A model generated the notes under the pieces. That model was not told the DNA's origin, did not search any database, and saw only the letters and a program-made list of their open reading frames with translations. From JAPWJZ01 sp964575605 (GTDB lineage: Bacteria > Pseudomonadota > Alphaproteobacteria > Micavibrionales > UBA2020), in NCBI GenBank assembly GCA_964575605.1, contig CAZNRN010000011.1:1-64000 (forward strand): DNA of 64,000 nucleotides. Reading direction: 5' to 3'. Made by a program: the position numbers and the translations under genes. The first letter of the stretch is position 1, and each line of letters opens with the position of its first letter. Shown in pieces: positions 15,891 through 25,479 of this stretch.

Positions 15891-17987
15891 ATGGCCGAGT
15901 TTTTGTTAGAGCTGTTCTCCGAAGAAATTCCCGCCCGCATGCAGGTGAAGGCGGCGGACGACCTGAAAGACCTGATCGCCAAGGGCCTGACCGAAAAAGG
16001 CCTGACCTTTACCAAGGCCGAGGCGCATTCGACGCCGCGCCGCATCGCCGTTGTGATTGACGGCCTGCCCGAGCAGCAGCCGGACACGACGGTTGAAACC
16101 AAGGGCCCGCGCACCGATGCGCAGGACGTGGCCATTCAGGGCTTCCTGAAAAAAATCAACCAGCCGAACCTCGACAAATGCGTGAAGGAAGAAAGCCCCA
16201 AGGGCGCTTTCTGGTTCTACCGCGAAAACGTCAAGGGACAGGCGACCGGCAAGGTATTGTCGGGCGTTGTCGAAGAGGCGCTGAACAAAATCGTCTGGCC
16301 GAAATCGATGCGCTGGAAGGCCAGCACGCGCCAGTGGGTGCGCCCGCTGCACAGCATCATCGCCTTGTTCAAGGGCGAGACCGTCGCCGTGAACTTTGCG
16401 CTGGGCGGCAATGAAAAACCCGTGGCCGCGGGGAAATCGACGCTCGGCCACCGTTTCCTGTCCTCGGGCAAGATCGACGTGTCGGGTTTTGCCGACTATC
16501 AGGAAAAACTGAAGAAGGCGCATGTGCTGCTGTCGCGCGACGACCGCAAGGCGATTATCGCGAAACAGGCACAGGAGCTGGCGAACAAGGAAAATTTGAA
16601 AATCCGCGAGGACGAGGCGCTGATCGAGGAAATCGTCGGCCTTGTCGAATGGCCGGTACCGCTGGTGGGCACCTTCGAGAAAGAATTCCTCGACGTGCCG
16701 CAGGAAGTGCTGATTTCGACCATGCGCGGCAACCAGAAATATATCGCGCTGCTGGATGCGGCAGGCAAGCTGTCGAACAAATTCGTCGTGATCGCCAACA
16801 TGATCACCGAAGACGGCGGCAAGCAGGTTGTGGCGGGCAACGAGAAAGTTTTGCGCGCACGCCTCTCCGACGCCAAATTCTACTGGGATCAGGACCGCAG
16901 GCAGAAACTTGAATCGCGCCTGCCCGCGCTGGACCAGATTACCTTCCACCAGAAACTGGGCACGGTACGCGACCGGGTTTCCCGCCTGCATTCGCTGGCG
17001 CAGGAAATCGCGGAGTTGCTGGGATATGACGGCAAGGCCGCCGCACGCGCGGCAGAACTATGTAAGGCCGACCTGACATCGGGCGTCGTTTACCAGTTCC
17101 CCGAGGTGCAGGGCACCATGGGCCGCTACTACGCGCTGCATGATAAGGAAAGCCCGGCCGTTGCGCAGGCAATTGCCGAGCACTACAAACCCGCGGGCGC
17201 AAACGACAGCTGCCCCACCGCCCCTGTTTCAATTGCCGTTGCGCTGGCCGACAAAATCGACGCGCTGACCGGTTTCTTCGCCATCGACGAAAAACCGACA
17301 GGTTCCAAAGACCCCTTCGCGCTGCGCCGTGCGGCGCTGGGCGTCATCCGCATCATACTCGAGAACAAGCTGCGCGTGTCGCTTTCGGCGCTGTTTGCGA
17401 AATCGTACCAGCTTTACAACTCGAAGGTAAAAGGCCTGCGCCCCGAGGCGGATGTTTCCAAAGACCTGATGCAGTTCTTCACCGAGCGCCTGAAGGTTGC
17501 GCTGAAGGACCAGGGCGTGCGCCATGACCTGATCGACGCGGTTTTCGCGGCGAAGGCCGATGACGACCTCACCCGCGTTGTCGCGCGCGTGAACGCCGTA
17601 CAGGATTTCATCAAGACAGAAGACGGCACGAACCTGCTTGCAGGTTACAAGCGCGCGACCAACATCCTGCGCATCGAGGAAAAGAAGGATAACAAATCCT
17701 ATTCCGGCAAAGATGTGAAGGAAGCACTGCTGGCCGAGGAGCAGGAGAAAAACCTGTTCAAGGCGCTGCATGCCTCTGGCGATAAAATAAAAACCGATTT
17801 AACCAAGGAAGATTACAAGGCGGTGATGTCGGCAATGTCAGGCCTGCGCGCGGCGGTCGACGTCTTCTTTGAAAAAATCATGGTGAACGCGCCGGACGCT
17901 AACCTGCGCGCCAACCGCTTGAGCATGCTGGCCAGCATCGCCGGCACAATGAACGAGGTCGCGGACTTTTCAAAACTGGAGGGGTAA
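15891..17987 (+). CDS. glyS: glycyl-tRNA synthetase beta subunit
   Basis: 698 residues from ATG 15891 (MAEFLLELFSEEIPARMQ), the usual start; the ATG at 15858 inside glyQ is rejected. Contains the beta-subunit tRNA-binding domains, including AHSTPRRIAV, KSMRW, the HD-like segment and the C-terminal anticodon-binding helical region with FFEKIMVNAPD. The stop overlaps the ATG of ppdK by one base (TAATG), so the three genes glyQ-glyS-ppdK form one translationally coupled operon. Confidence 0.96.
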   Translation: MAEFLLELFSEEIPARMQVKAADDLKDLIAKGLTEKGLTFTKAEAHSTPRRIAVVIDGLPEQQPDTTVETKGPRTDAQDVAIQGFLKKINQPNLDKCVKEESPKGAFWFYRENVKGQATGKVLSGVVEEALNKIVWPKSMRWKASTRQWVRPLHSIIALFKGETVAVNFALGGNEKPVAAGKSTLGHRFLSSGKIDVSGFADYQEKLKKAHVLLSRDDRKAIIAKQAQELANKENLKIREDEALIEEIVGLVEWPVPLVGTFEKEFLDVPQEVLISTMRGNQKYIALLDAAGKLSNKFVVIANMITEDGGKQVVAGNEKVLRARLSDAKFYWDQDRRQKLESRLPALDQITFHQKLGTVRDRVSRLHSLAQEIAELLGYDGKAAARAAELCKADLTSGVVYQFPEVQGTMGRYYALHDKESPAVAQAIAEHYKPAGANDSCPTAPVSIAVALADKIDALTGFFAIDEKPTGSKDPFALRRAALGVIRIILENKLRVSLSALFAKSYQLYNSKVKGLRPEADVSKDLMQFFTERLKVALKDQGVRHDLIDAVFAAKADDDLTRVVARVNAVQDFIKTEDGTNLLAGYKRATNILRIEEKKDNKSYSGKDVKEALLAEEQEKNLFKALHASGDKIKTDLTKEDYKAVMSAMSGLRAAVDVFFEKIMVNAPDANLRANRLSMLASIAGTMNEVADFSKLEG

Positions 17988-20641
17988 TGGACATGACACA
18001 AGCAGCGCTCAAGGCTCAGCAGCCGTCACCGGCGGGTAAATGGGTTTACAGTTTCGGCAAGGCGCTGTGCGAAGGCGACGCCACGCAAAAGAATTTGCTC
18101 GGCGGCAAGGGCGCAAACCTGGCCGAGATGAGCAAAATCGGCCTCCCTGTCCCTCCGGGCTTTGTGCTTTCCACCGAAGTCTGCACCTACTTCTATAAAA
18201 ACAAGCAGTCCTACCCCGAAGGCATCGAAACCAGCGTCGACATGGGGTTGAAACAGATTGAAAACGAAATCGGCGTCGTCTTTGGCGACCTGAAAAAACC
18301 CCTGCTACTCTCCGTGCGCTCGGGCGCGCGCGTGTCGATGCCGGGGATGATGGATACGATTTTGAACCTCGGCCTTAACGATACGACGGTGAAAGGCCTT
18401 GCGGCGTCTTCAGGCAACGAACGTTTTGCCTATGACTGCTACCGCCGCCTGATCCAGATGTATTCCGATGTCGTGCTGGGCGTCGACCATGACCATTTCG
18501 AGGATATCCTCGACACTTACAAGCGCCGGAATGCGCTGAAACAGGATACCGACGTCAAGGCCGAGGACTGGAAAGACATCGTCGAGCAGTTCAAGGAACT
18601 GGTGAAGAAGGAAACCGGCAAACCCTTCCCGCAGGACCCGCGCGAACAGCTTTGGGGCGCGATCGGCGCCGTGTTCAAATCGTGGATGACGCCCCGCGCC
18701 GTCACCTACCGCAAGATCAATTCCATCCCAGAGGAATGGGGCACGGCCGTGGTGGTGCAGGCCGTCGTCTTCGGCAACATGGGCGACGATTGCGGTACGG
18801 GCGTCGCCTTCACGCGCAACCCCTCGACCGGCGAGAACAAGTTCTACGGCGAATACCTGCTGAACGCGCAGGGCGAGGACGTGGTGGCCGGCATCCGCAC
18901 GCCGCTCGAACTCGAAGACATGAAACGCAGCATGCCCGAGGTCTATAAACAGCTCGACGACATCCGCCTGCAGCTGGAAAAGCATTACAAAGAGATGCAG
19001 GACATCGAGTTCACCATCCAGAACAACAAGCTCTATATGCTGCAAACCCGCACGGGCAAGCGCACGGCGGCGGCGGCGCTGAAAATCGCCGTCGACATGG
19101 TAGCCGAAAAACTCATCACCAAGGAACAGGCGGTGAAGCGCATCTCCCCCTCCTCGCTCGACCAGCTGCTGCACCCGACGATCGATACCTCTGCCGCGAA
19201 AACGGTTTTGACCAAGGGCCTGCCGGCATCGCCCGGCGCGGCTACGGGCGTCGTCTGCCTTGATTCCGACGATGCGGAAAAACTGGCGAAGGACGGGCAG
19301 AAGGTTATTTTGTGCCGCACCGAAACCAGCCCGGAAGACATCCACGGCATGCATGCGTCGGAAGGCATCCTGACATCGCGCGGCGGCATGACCAGCCACG
19401 CGGCCGTCGTCGCGCGCGGCATGGGCAAGCCCTGCGTGTCGGGCGCGGGCGAGGTCGTCATCGACATGAAGGCGCGCACAATGGCCATCAAGGGCAAGTT
19501 GCTCAAGGAAGGCGATAAGATTACCCTCGACGGCTCGACCGGCGAAGTGCTGCTGGGCGCGGTGCGCATGCTGCAACCGTCGCTGACCGGAGATTTCGAG
19601 ACGCTGATGCAATGGGCCGACGGCATGCGCCGGCTGAAAGTGCGCACCAACGCCGAAACCGCCCTCGACGCCGAAACCGCGCGCAAGTTCGGCGCGGAAG
19701 GCATCGGCCTGTGCCGCACCGAGCATATGTTCTTCGACCCCGAGCGCATCTTGCACGTGCGCCAGATGATTTTGGCGGAAACTTCCGAAGACCGCCGCGA
19801 CGCGCTGTCGAAGATAGAACCGCACCAGAAACAGGACTTCATCAAGATTTTCAAAATTATGAAGGGCCTGCCCGTCACCATCCGCCTGCTCGACCCGCCG
19901 CTGCACGAATTCCTGCCGCACGAGCTGCCGGAAATCGAAGGCCTGGCGAAGTCGCTGAAAATCACCGTAGACAAGGTGAAACAGCGCATCGAGCGCCTGC
20001 ACGAGGCGAACCCGATGCTCGGCCTGCGCGGCTCGCGCCTCGGCATCGTCTACCCCGAAATCTATGAAATGCAGGTGAAGGCGATATTCGAAGCAGCCTT
20101 GGCAGTCAAAAAAGAAACCGGCGAAACCGTCACGCCCGAAATCATGGTGCCGTTAATCGCCACAAAAGCGGAAATGGATATCCTGAAGGTGATGATTGAT
20201 AAAGTCGCCGCGCAAGTGGGCTTTAAGGGCTACCTGACCGGCACGATGATCGAACTGCCGCGCGCGGCGCTGGCCGCCGGCAGCATCGCCGAAAGCGCCG
20301 AATTCTTCAGCTTCGGCACCAACGACCTGACGCAGACGACGTTCGGCATCAGCCGCGACGATGCGGGCTCCTTCCTGCCCGAATACCAGCAGAAGGCGAT
20401 CTTGCCCGCCGACCCCTTCGCGTCAATCGACGTCGAGGGCGTGGGCGAGCTGGTGAAAACCGCCTGCGAACGCGGCCGCAAGACCCGCAAAGAATTGAAA
20501 CTCGGCATCTGCGGCGAACACGGCGGAGATCCGGCGTCTATCAAATTCTTTGAAAGCGCGGGGCTCGATTACGTCTCCTGCTCCCCCTACCGCGTGCCGA
20601 TTGCACGTTTGGCAGCAGCACAGGCGTCTACCAAGGATTAA
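17987..20641 (+). CDS. ppdK: pyruvate, phosphate dikinase
   Basis: 884 residues, the usual length. Interconverts pyruvate + ATP + phosphate and PEP + AMP + diphosphate. N-terminal ATP-grasp domain (GGKGANLAEM, SVRSGARVSMPGMMDTILNLG), central phosphohistidine domain with catalytic His in GGMTSHAAVVARGMGKPC, and C-terminal TIM barrel ending in the Cys-containing GICGEHGGDP. With eno in the same window it supports PEP metabolism. A second in-frame ATG lies two codons downstream. The stop overlaps the convergent DUF599 gene. Confidence 0.97.
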   Translation: MDMTQAALKAQQPSPAGKWVYSFGKALCEGDATQKNLLGGKGANLAEMSKIGLPVPPGFVLSTEVCTYFYKNKQSYPEGIETSVDMGLKQIENEIGVVFGDLKKPLLLSVRSGARVSMPGMMDTILNLGLNDTTVKGLAASSGNERFAYDCYRRLIQMYSDVVLGVDHDHFEDILDTYKRRNALKQDTDVKAEDWKDIVEQFKELVKKETGKPFPQDPREQLWGAIGAVFKSWMTPRAVTYRKINSIPEEWGTAVVVQAVVFGNMGDDCGTGVAFTRNPSTGENKFYGEYLLNAQGEDVVAGIRTPLELEDMKRSMPEVYKQLDDIRLQLEKHYKEMQDIEFTIQNNKLYMLQTRTGKRTAAAALKIAVDMVAEKLITKEQAVKRISPSSLDQLLHPTIDTSAAKTVLTKGLPASPGAATGVVCLDSDDAEKLAKDGQKVILCRTETSPEDIHGMHASEGILTSRGGMTSHAAVVARGMGKPCVSGAGEVVIDMKARTMAIKGKLLKEGDKITLDGSTGEVLLGAVRMLQPSLTGDFETLMQWADGMRRLKVRTNAETALDAETARKFGAEGIGLCRTEHMFFDPERILHVRQMILAETSEDRRDALSKIEPHQKQDFIKIFKIMKGLPVTIRLLDPPLHEFLPHELPEIEGLAKSLKITVDKVKQRIERLHEANPMLGLRGSRLGIVYPEIYEMQVKAIFEAALAVKKETGETVTPEIMVPLIATKAEMDILKVMIDKVAAQVGFKGYLTGTMIELPRAALAAGSIAESAEFFSFGTNDLTQTTFGISRDDAGSFLPEYQQKAILPADPFASIDVEGVGELVKTACERGRKTRKELKLGICGEHGGDPASIKFFESAGLDYVSCSPYRVPIARLAAAQASTKD

Positions 20642-21363
20642 GCGGCTTTTTCGTATATGCGGATATAGCTCTCACGGCTACGCACCAGAAATTTCAGCGT
20701 GCGGGAGCGGAATTCGCGCATGTAGAGCACCGCCACGACCAGCGTGCAGGTGGGTATCAGCAGCCAGGGGCTGATGAACCATGTCAGCAGCGACAGCGCA
20801 AAGTAATACGACCGCAGGCCGTAATTGAATTCATGGCCCGCACGGTCGGAGATTTTGGCCATCTGCACGGCGTATTCCTCCTCATCGCGCTTCAGCGGCG
20901 TACCGGCGGGAATATACGGCGCGGCGCCGATTAAAATCGACACGAAAGTATGCTGGCGCATCGCCCAGGTGAAGCGGAAGAAGGCATAGACAAAGATGAT
21001 GACAAGCACCAGCAGCTTGAACTGAACTTCCTCGACCGAGGTCTTTGCAACGAAGGCGTGGTGCTGCAGCAGCTCCATCACGTTCTGCGACGAATAGAGA
21101 ACCGTCACGGCACCCGCGAGGATAAAGATGTTGGTGGTGGCCAGAAAGTTGACCATCTGCACCAGGTTGTTCAGGAGTGCGAGGTCTGAAATGCGGTTTT
21201 CACGGTGCAGCAGGCTTTTCATCCAGTCGGTGCGGTAGCTGTAGAGCAGCGCCGAGAGGCATTCCGTATCCCCCGCCCGCTTCTTCGCGTAAAGCGTATA
21301 GCCAATCCAGACGGCCAGAAACCACCCGAAAGCCACCCAGTTCATCACGTCGTTGAAGATCAT
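20638..21363 (-). CDS. DUF599 family membrane protein
   Basis: 241 residues from ATG 21363, chosen for the AGGGA upstream and the hydrophobic start (NWVAFGWFLAVWIGYTLYA). Four or five membrane helices. Conserved DUF599 features include WMKSLLHRENRISDLALLNNL, FFRFTWAMRQHTFVSILIGAAP and the NYGLRSYYFALSLLTWFISP helix. Role unknown. Convergent with ppdK, stops overlapping by four bases. Confidence 0.8.
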   Translation of the reverse strand: MIFNDVMNWVAFGWFLAVWIGYTLYAKKRAGDTECLSALLYSYRTDWMKSLLHRENRISDLALLNNLVQMVNFLATTNIFILAGAVTVLYSSQNVMELLQHHAFVAKTSVEEVQFKLLVLVIIFVYAFFRFTWAMRQHTFVSILIGAAPYIPAGTPLKRDEEEYAVQMAKISDRAGHEFNYGLRSYYFALSLLTWFISPWLLIPTCTLVVAVLYMREFRSRTLKFLVRSRESYIRIYEKAA

Positions 21364-21445
21364 TTTTCCCTGCCTGTATTCACGCAGGGTAATAATATTA
21401 CTTTTTATGTTGCGGCGCAACATAAATTTATGGAATTGTTTGCTG

Positions 21446-22495
21446 TCAGAAAACGTGAACCGAACCAAGGCCGATGCTGTTGCGTGCCTCGTTCTCCATC
21501 TCTTTCAGGTGCTCGAGGCCCGGCTCCATTTCGGAGAGGACGAAGCCCGCGCGCGTCGTGGGGCCGCCGACATTGTTGTCGGGGAATTCCTGCGACCAGC
21601 GGCGCATCTTGACGACAAGGCCGCAGAGGACACCGCCCATGCCGACGTGGTTGCCCTCGATTTCCTTGCGGAGTTTTTCAAAGCTTTCGCGGTTCATGTC
21701 ATCCCAGAACACTTCGAACGCGCCCTTGAAGCTGGCAAGGCGTTCGCGGATGGAGCCGGAGAGGAAGCGCAGGCTTTCCTCCACCCGCTTGCAGCTTGCC
21801 GTCGTGCGCGGCGAGCCCGCCACTTCGCGTTTGGTTTTCAGGTCGCCCAGCCAGAGCCAGAAGCGGTTGATGTCGGGCACGGCGCTTTCGAAACTGTGGC
21901 GGTAATAGGCGACGGAGAGGAAGATATCGTTATAGCTTTCAAGGAATTTCGGCAGGTCCTCAATCGGCATATCGGTTTTTTCGGCCAGCAGTTTCAGTCG
22001 CTGCGCGACAAGCGCGCGGTCGGGGTCGCGGAAAACCTTCAGCAAACTCTGCTCGTCCGCGCCGTCCTTGCTGCCGAAAATGGCGCGCATCAGGGGGCGC
22101 GTGAATTCGATGGCGTAATGGTCGAGCCTGTCCTTCATCGATTCCGACAGCTCGAGCACTGTGTTGTCGACGTCGACGCCGAGTTTCTTCAACGATGTGC
22201 GCAGGCTGTAAACGTCATAGCTGTTCAGCTGCGACAGGCTGGTGATTATCTTGGCATCTTCCTTGCTGCCCGGAAACTGCTGCGCCACGTCTTCCGGGCG
22301 GATTTGCAGGCTCCCTGAAATAGGGTCGTTCATCAGTTCAAGCTGCGTCTCGAGGCGCGAGTTTTTAACTAGCCGCGCCGATTTCAGCGTCTGGCTGCTG
22401 AGCGGAATCATGGACAACGGCAGCGTGTCGATCGAATCCTGATCCGACACCTGGTTCTTGCCGCCCTTCGGCGGACCTTTCGGTTTGTCTGTCAT
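21446..22495 (-). CDS. hypothetical protein, 349 aa
   Basis: Predicted soluble, highly charged, mostly helical. It starts with a disordered Lys/Gly/Pro segment (TDKPKGPPKGGKN), then a compact helical body with several Trp (NRFWLWLGDLKTKREV, FEVFWDDMNRESF). I take ATG 22495; a TTG seven codons upstream is possible. A minus-strand TATAAT lies near 22530. Gene and its 80-base gap to DUF599 suggest separate transcription. No family recognised. Confidence 0.6.
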   Translation of the reverse strand: MTDKPKGPPKGGKNQVSDQDSIDTLPLSMIPLSSQTLKSARLVKNSRLETQLELMNDPISGSLQIRPEDVAQQFPGSKEDAKIITSLSQLNSYDVYSLRTSLKKLGVDVDNTVLELSESMKDRLDHYAIEFTRPLMRAIFGSKDGADEQSLLKVFRDPDRALVAQRLKLLAEKTDMPIEDLPKFLESYNDIFLSVAYYRHSFESAVPDINRFWLWLGDLKTKREVAGSPRTTASCKRVEESLRFLSGSIRERLASFKGAFEVFWDDMNRESFEKLRKEIEGNHVGMGGVLCGLVVKMRRWSQEFPDNNVGGPTTRAGFVLSEMEPGLEHLKEMENEARNSIGLGSVHVF

Positions 22496-22669
22496 GTCCC
22501 CGGAAACCCCTGACAATCCTGATCACATTATATCGCAGAAAAGTTAAAAAGTTACCTGATAGTTAAAACCGCATTTATACCCATAATATGATGCGATTTT
22601 GCGCAAGCACTAGCCTTCGGTACGCGTCCCGCGTTACCCTGAATGCAGGTCATTTTTTAAAGGGCGTTC

Positions 22670-23224
22670 ATGCCGACAATTTTCACACATGCCGTCGTTC
22701 CTGCCGCCATTGCGCTGGGCCTGGGCAAAAAAGCCATCCCGCGCCCTCTGCTGTATGCGGGTATGATCCTCAGCGTGTTTCCTGATGCAGACTGCGGCAC
22801 TTTTGCGATGGGTATTGCGTACGAAAGCCAGTTCGGCCACCGCGGCTTCATGCATTCGCTGGTATTCGCGGCCGCCATGGCGGGCCTCTGGACATGGCGA
22901 AACATGGAATTCAATGTCGACGGCAATACGGTCAAACGCTGGGTGGTCTTCGCTTACCTGTTCGTTTCCATGGCTTCGCACGGTCTGCTCGATATGCTGA
23001 CGGACGGCGGCAAAGGCGTTGCGTTGTTCTGGCCGTTTTTGGACGAACGGCTGTTCTTCCCCGCTACACCCATTTCCGTGTCGAACATCGGGCTGAGTTT
23101 TTTAAGCGAGCGCAGCATCGGCGTATTGAAAGACGAATTCGTGGTTATCTGGCTGCCGTGCCTGGTGCTGGGCGGCGTGGCCTTTGGTTTGCGTCATCTG
23201 CTGATGAAAGAAAAGAAGGCCTAG
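22670..23224 (+). CDS. YdjM-like membrane-bound metal-dependent hydrolase (DUF457 family)
   Basis: 184 residues, four hydrophobic segments. Conserved polar residues within the membrane are those of the DUF457/YdjM family: the THAVVPA start, FPDAD, GHRGFMHSL and MASHGLLDMLTDGG, in which His and Asp residues would bind metal. AAAGGG precedes the ATG. Converges with the ankyrin gene at 23221 with a four-base overlap of stops. Substrate unknown. Confidence 0.78.
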   Translation: MPTIFTHAVVPAAIALGLGKKAIPRPLLYAGMILSVFPDADCGTFAMGIAYESQFGHRGFMHSLVFAAAMAGLWTWRNMEFNVDGNTVKRWVVFAYLFVSMASHGLLDMLTDGGKGVALFWPFLDERLFFPATPISVSNIGLSFLSERSIGVLKDEFVVIWLPCLVLGGVAFGLRHLLMKEKKA

Positions 23225-24336
23225 GCCGCAGACGTACGCAATTTCAGCTTTAAAGGTTTGTGCACAGCGACCGTGTGTTCGGTCGAGACGCTAAGGTGCG
23301 CATAAGGATGCAGGAAGGTTTCCTTCGTCGCTTCGTATTCTGTTTTCAATTCCTGCTTGCGCGCCAGCGCGTTTTTGACGAAATCGACCATGCCGGGCTT
23401 TTCCTTGCAGTAACCCGCCACCTCGGTGATGTTGGTATCGGGATAGCGGTCATAAGTGTAAAGCTTGTCCGTGTCCGCCCCTGCCCCGACCAGCTTGGCG
23501 AAGGCCTCCTCCGCACCGCCGCGGGCGGCGGCATGCAGGGCGTCCTCGAGGCGGGAATGCTTGTTCACCTCCGCGCCGTTGGCCATCAATATGCCCATCA
23601 TCTTCAGGTCGTTCCCGCCTGCGGCAATCGCGAGCGCGGCGGGGCCGCTGTAGGTCGCACCGACATCGGGATGCATGCCGTCGGCGATCATGCCGCAAAC
23701 GGTTTCGTAATCTTTCGCGCGCACGGCGTTTTCGAATTTCATCGCCTTGTCGACGTCGGGCACCAGAGGCGCAAGGTGCGGGCGGTGGTTATAGACGAAA
23801 TGGTCGAGGACCGGGTCTTTATCGAGCCCCAGGCCCAGCAGGATTTTAAACGCTTCGATATCGCGCGCCCGGCTTTCGGGCGCGGAAAAATCGCGGTACA
23901 TGCCGCGGTCGAGGAAGAAGGCGTAAAGGGCGTTATGCTGGTCTTTCGCCTCGCCATACAGCGCATCGGTGCGCGCGCCGCGCTTGATAAGCTCCGCGAT
24001 CAGCTCCGGATTACCACTGCCTGCGGCACAATGGAACGGTGTCGTGGGATGGATGTAATTGGACGAGCGCGGGTTGTTGATATCGACGCCGGCGTCGAGC
24101 AAGAATGTCGCGGCGTTCAGCCAGCCCTGCGAGCATACCTTGTTCAGCGCCGTTGTGCCCTTCAGCGTCGCGCCTGCGGCAAGTTGTTCCTGTATATACT
24201 TGATAATGTCGGCTTCGGACTGCTGGTACAAATTCGGCAAGTCGAGGACGGGGGGCGGTGGCGGCGGTGCGGGTGCGGCAGGCGTTTCCTGCTTCGGTTT
24301 CATCCAGTTGAAGATTTTCGACAGCGAAAAACCCAT
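23221..24336 (-). CDS. ankyrin-repeat protein, 371 aa
   Basis: The N terminus is a short amphipathic helix and a Pro run, then four to six ankyrin-like repeats: about 60-95 (TALNKVCSQGWLNAATFLLDAG), 96-130 (TPFHCAAGSGNPELIAELIKRGA), a degenerate central part, 235-265 (ALAIAAGGNDLKMMGILMANGAEVN) and 266-300 (ALHAAARGGAEEAFAKLVGAGAD). No signal peptide. Ends with VAVHKPLKLK, a tail shared with other unrelated-length proteins here. Ankyrin repeats mediate protein binding; partner unknown. Confidence 0.82.
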   Translation of the reverse strand: MGFSLSKIFNWMKPKQETPAAPAPPPPPPVLDLPNLYQQSEADIIKYIQEQLAAGATLKGTTALNKVCSQGWLNAATFLLDAGVDINNPRSSNYIHPTTPFHCAAGSGNPELIAELIKRGARTDALYGEAKDQHNALYAFFLDRGMYRDFSAPESRARDIEAFKILLGLGLDKDPVLDHFVYNHRPHLAPLVPDVDKAMKFENAVRAKDYETVCGMIADGMHPDVGATYSGPAALAIAAGGNDLKMMGILMANGAEVNKHSRLEDALHAAARGGAEEAFAKLVGAGADTDKLYTYDRYPDTNITEVAGYCKEKPGMVDFVKNALARKQELKTEYEATKETFLHPYAHLSVSTEHTVAVHKPLKLKLRTSAA

Positions 24337-24463
24337 CCGTACGCCACACCCTTGTTATACTCGATGTGAACATATTATATAATTATGGATAATAAAGCAA
24401 GGCTGATTTTACCCCATGCTTCACATTGTTTTCGCTGCGATTTTTGCGTGTTATTCTAGGCCC

Positions 24464-25408
24464 ATGGAGAACACCCGCCTCGAGCGCCAGGAATGGGCGC
24501 AGCCCGTGCTGATTTTTCTCTCGCTCCTCTGGGCCTATGCGCTGCCGGTGGAGGGGTTGTTCCTCAGCTATGCGCTGCTGGGCCCCCTGCACTACCTGAC
24601 GCAGATTTCATGGCTGCATGATCGCAGCTATTTCCTCGGCAACAAATATACGCCCTTCGGTTTTATGCTTGTGGGCATATCGGTGGTGTTCTGGGCCTCG
24701 TATTTCGCGCCGAACATGCATCAGGTAGCTGTCGGCATCTGGTCGCTGCTGCTGATGACGCCTTTCCTGCGCGACTGGCGCATGGTGCCCGTCGGATTGT
24801 TGCTGGTACCCGTCGTCGCCTGGCATCTGGCGAAGGCGCCGCTGACCGCGCTGCTGGCGGCGGCGTTTATCCCCTCTGTCATCCATGTGGGGCTGTTCAC
24901 CTTTATATTCCTGCTATTCGGCACGTTAAAGCGCGGCGGTGCGGCGGGTGTTGCGAGCGTGGGCGCTTATGTTACAGCGATTGCGCTGCTGATCTATTTC
25001 CCGACGCAGGGCATCGGCTTCCATTCGGAACTGTCGGCCGCGCCGCGCGAATATTTCGACCCGATGATGGACGGCATGGGCAAGGCGCTGGGCGTCGACA
25101 CGCCGCGCGACCATATGGTGCCGATCTATGGCTTCCTCACTTTCATCTACACCTATCACTACCTGAACTGGTTCAGCAAAACCGAGCTGCTGAAATGGGA
25201 CGAAATACCGGCAGCCCGTATGGGCGGGATTGTTTTGCTCTACCTCGGTTGCCTTGGCCTGTATTTCTACAACTATGCTTTTGGCTATATGGCGGTGCTG
25301 GCGTTGTCGACTTTGCATGTTGTGCTGGAATTCCCCCTGAACACACAGGCCATCGGCGCGCTGCCGGGGCTGGCCTTTACCCGTCTGCGCGGTAAAAAGC
25401 CCCAATAA
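24464..25408 (+). CDS. polytopic membrane protein of unknown function, 314 aa
   Basis: Eight or nine hydrophobic helices. Start at ATG 24464 (MENTRLERQEW) preferred because the hydrophobic core begins after it; the frame extends to 24416. Aromatic/His motifs occur at helix ends: LLGPLHYLTQISWLHDRSY near residue 35, YTYHYLNWFSKTELLKW near 220 and LSTLHVVLEFPLN near 285. Such paired His in membrane helices could bind metal or a cofactor, faintly recalling Brp/Blh or desaturase-like proteins, but no diagnostic motif is present. Confidence 0.65.
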   Translation: MENTRLERQEWAQPVLIFLSLLWAYALPVEGLFLSYALLGPLHYLTQISWLHDRSYFLGNKYTPFGFMLVGISVVFWASYFAPNMHQVAVGIWSLLLMTPFLRDWRMVPVGLLLVPVVAWHLAKAPLTALLAAAFIPSVIHVGLFTFIFLLFGTLKRGGAAGVASVGAYVTAIALLIYFPTQGIGFHSELSAAPREYFDPMMDGMGKALGVDTPRDHMVPIYGFLTFIYTYHYLNWFSKTELLKWDEIPAARMGGIVLLYLGCLGLYFYNYAFGYMAVLALSTLHVVLEFPLNTQAIGALPGLAFTRLRGKKPQ

Positions 25409-25479
25409 TTTCATAGTTTTGTTTTTGATTGACTTCGTTTGTCCGGATGGTTTAGTTTACCATAACTCGAAAGGCATTT

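Noticed and set aside
17985..17989. glyS-ppdK coupling as a novel gene pairing
   Set aside because: The TAATG overlap is real, but ppdK beside glyQS is a known arrangement in alphaproteobacteria.
18410..20002. 530-codon open frame antisense to ppdK
   Set aside because: Shadow of ppdK codon bias; composition rich in Arg, His and Gly without folds or motifs.
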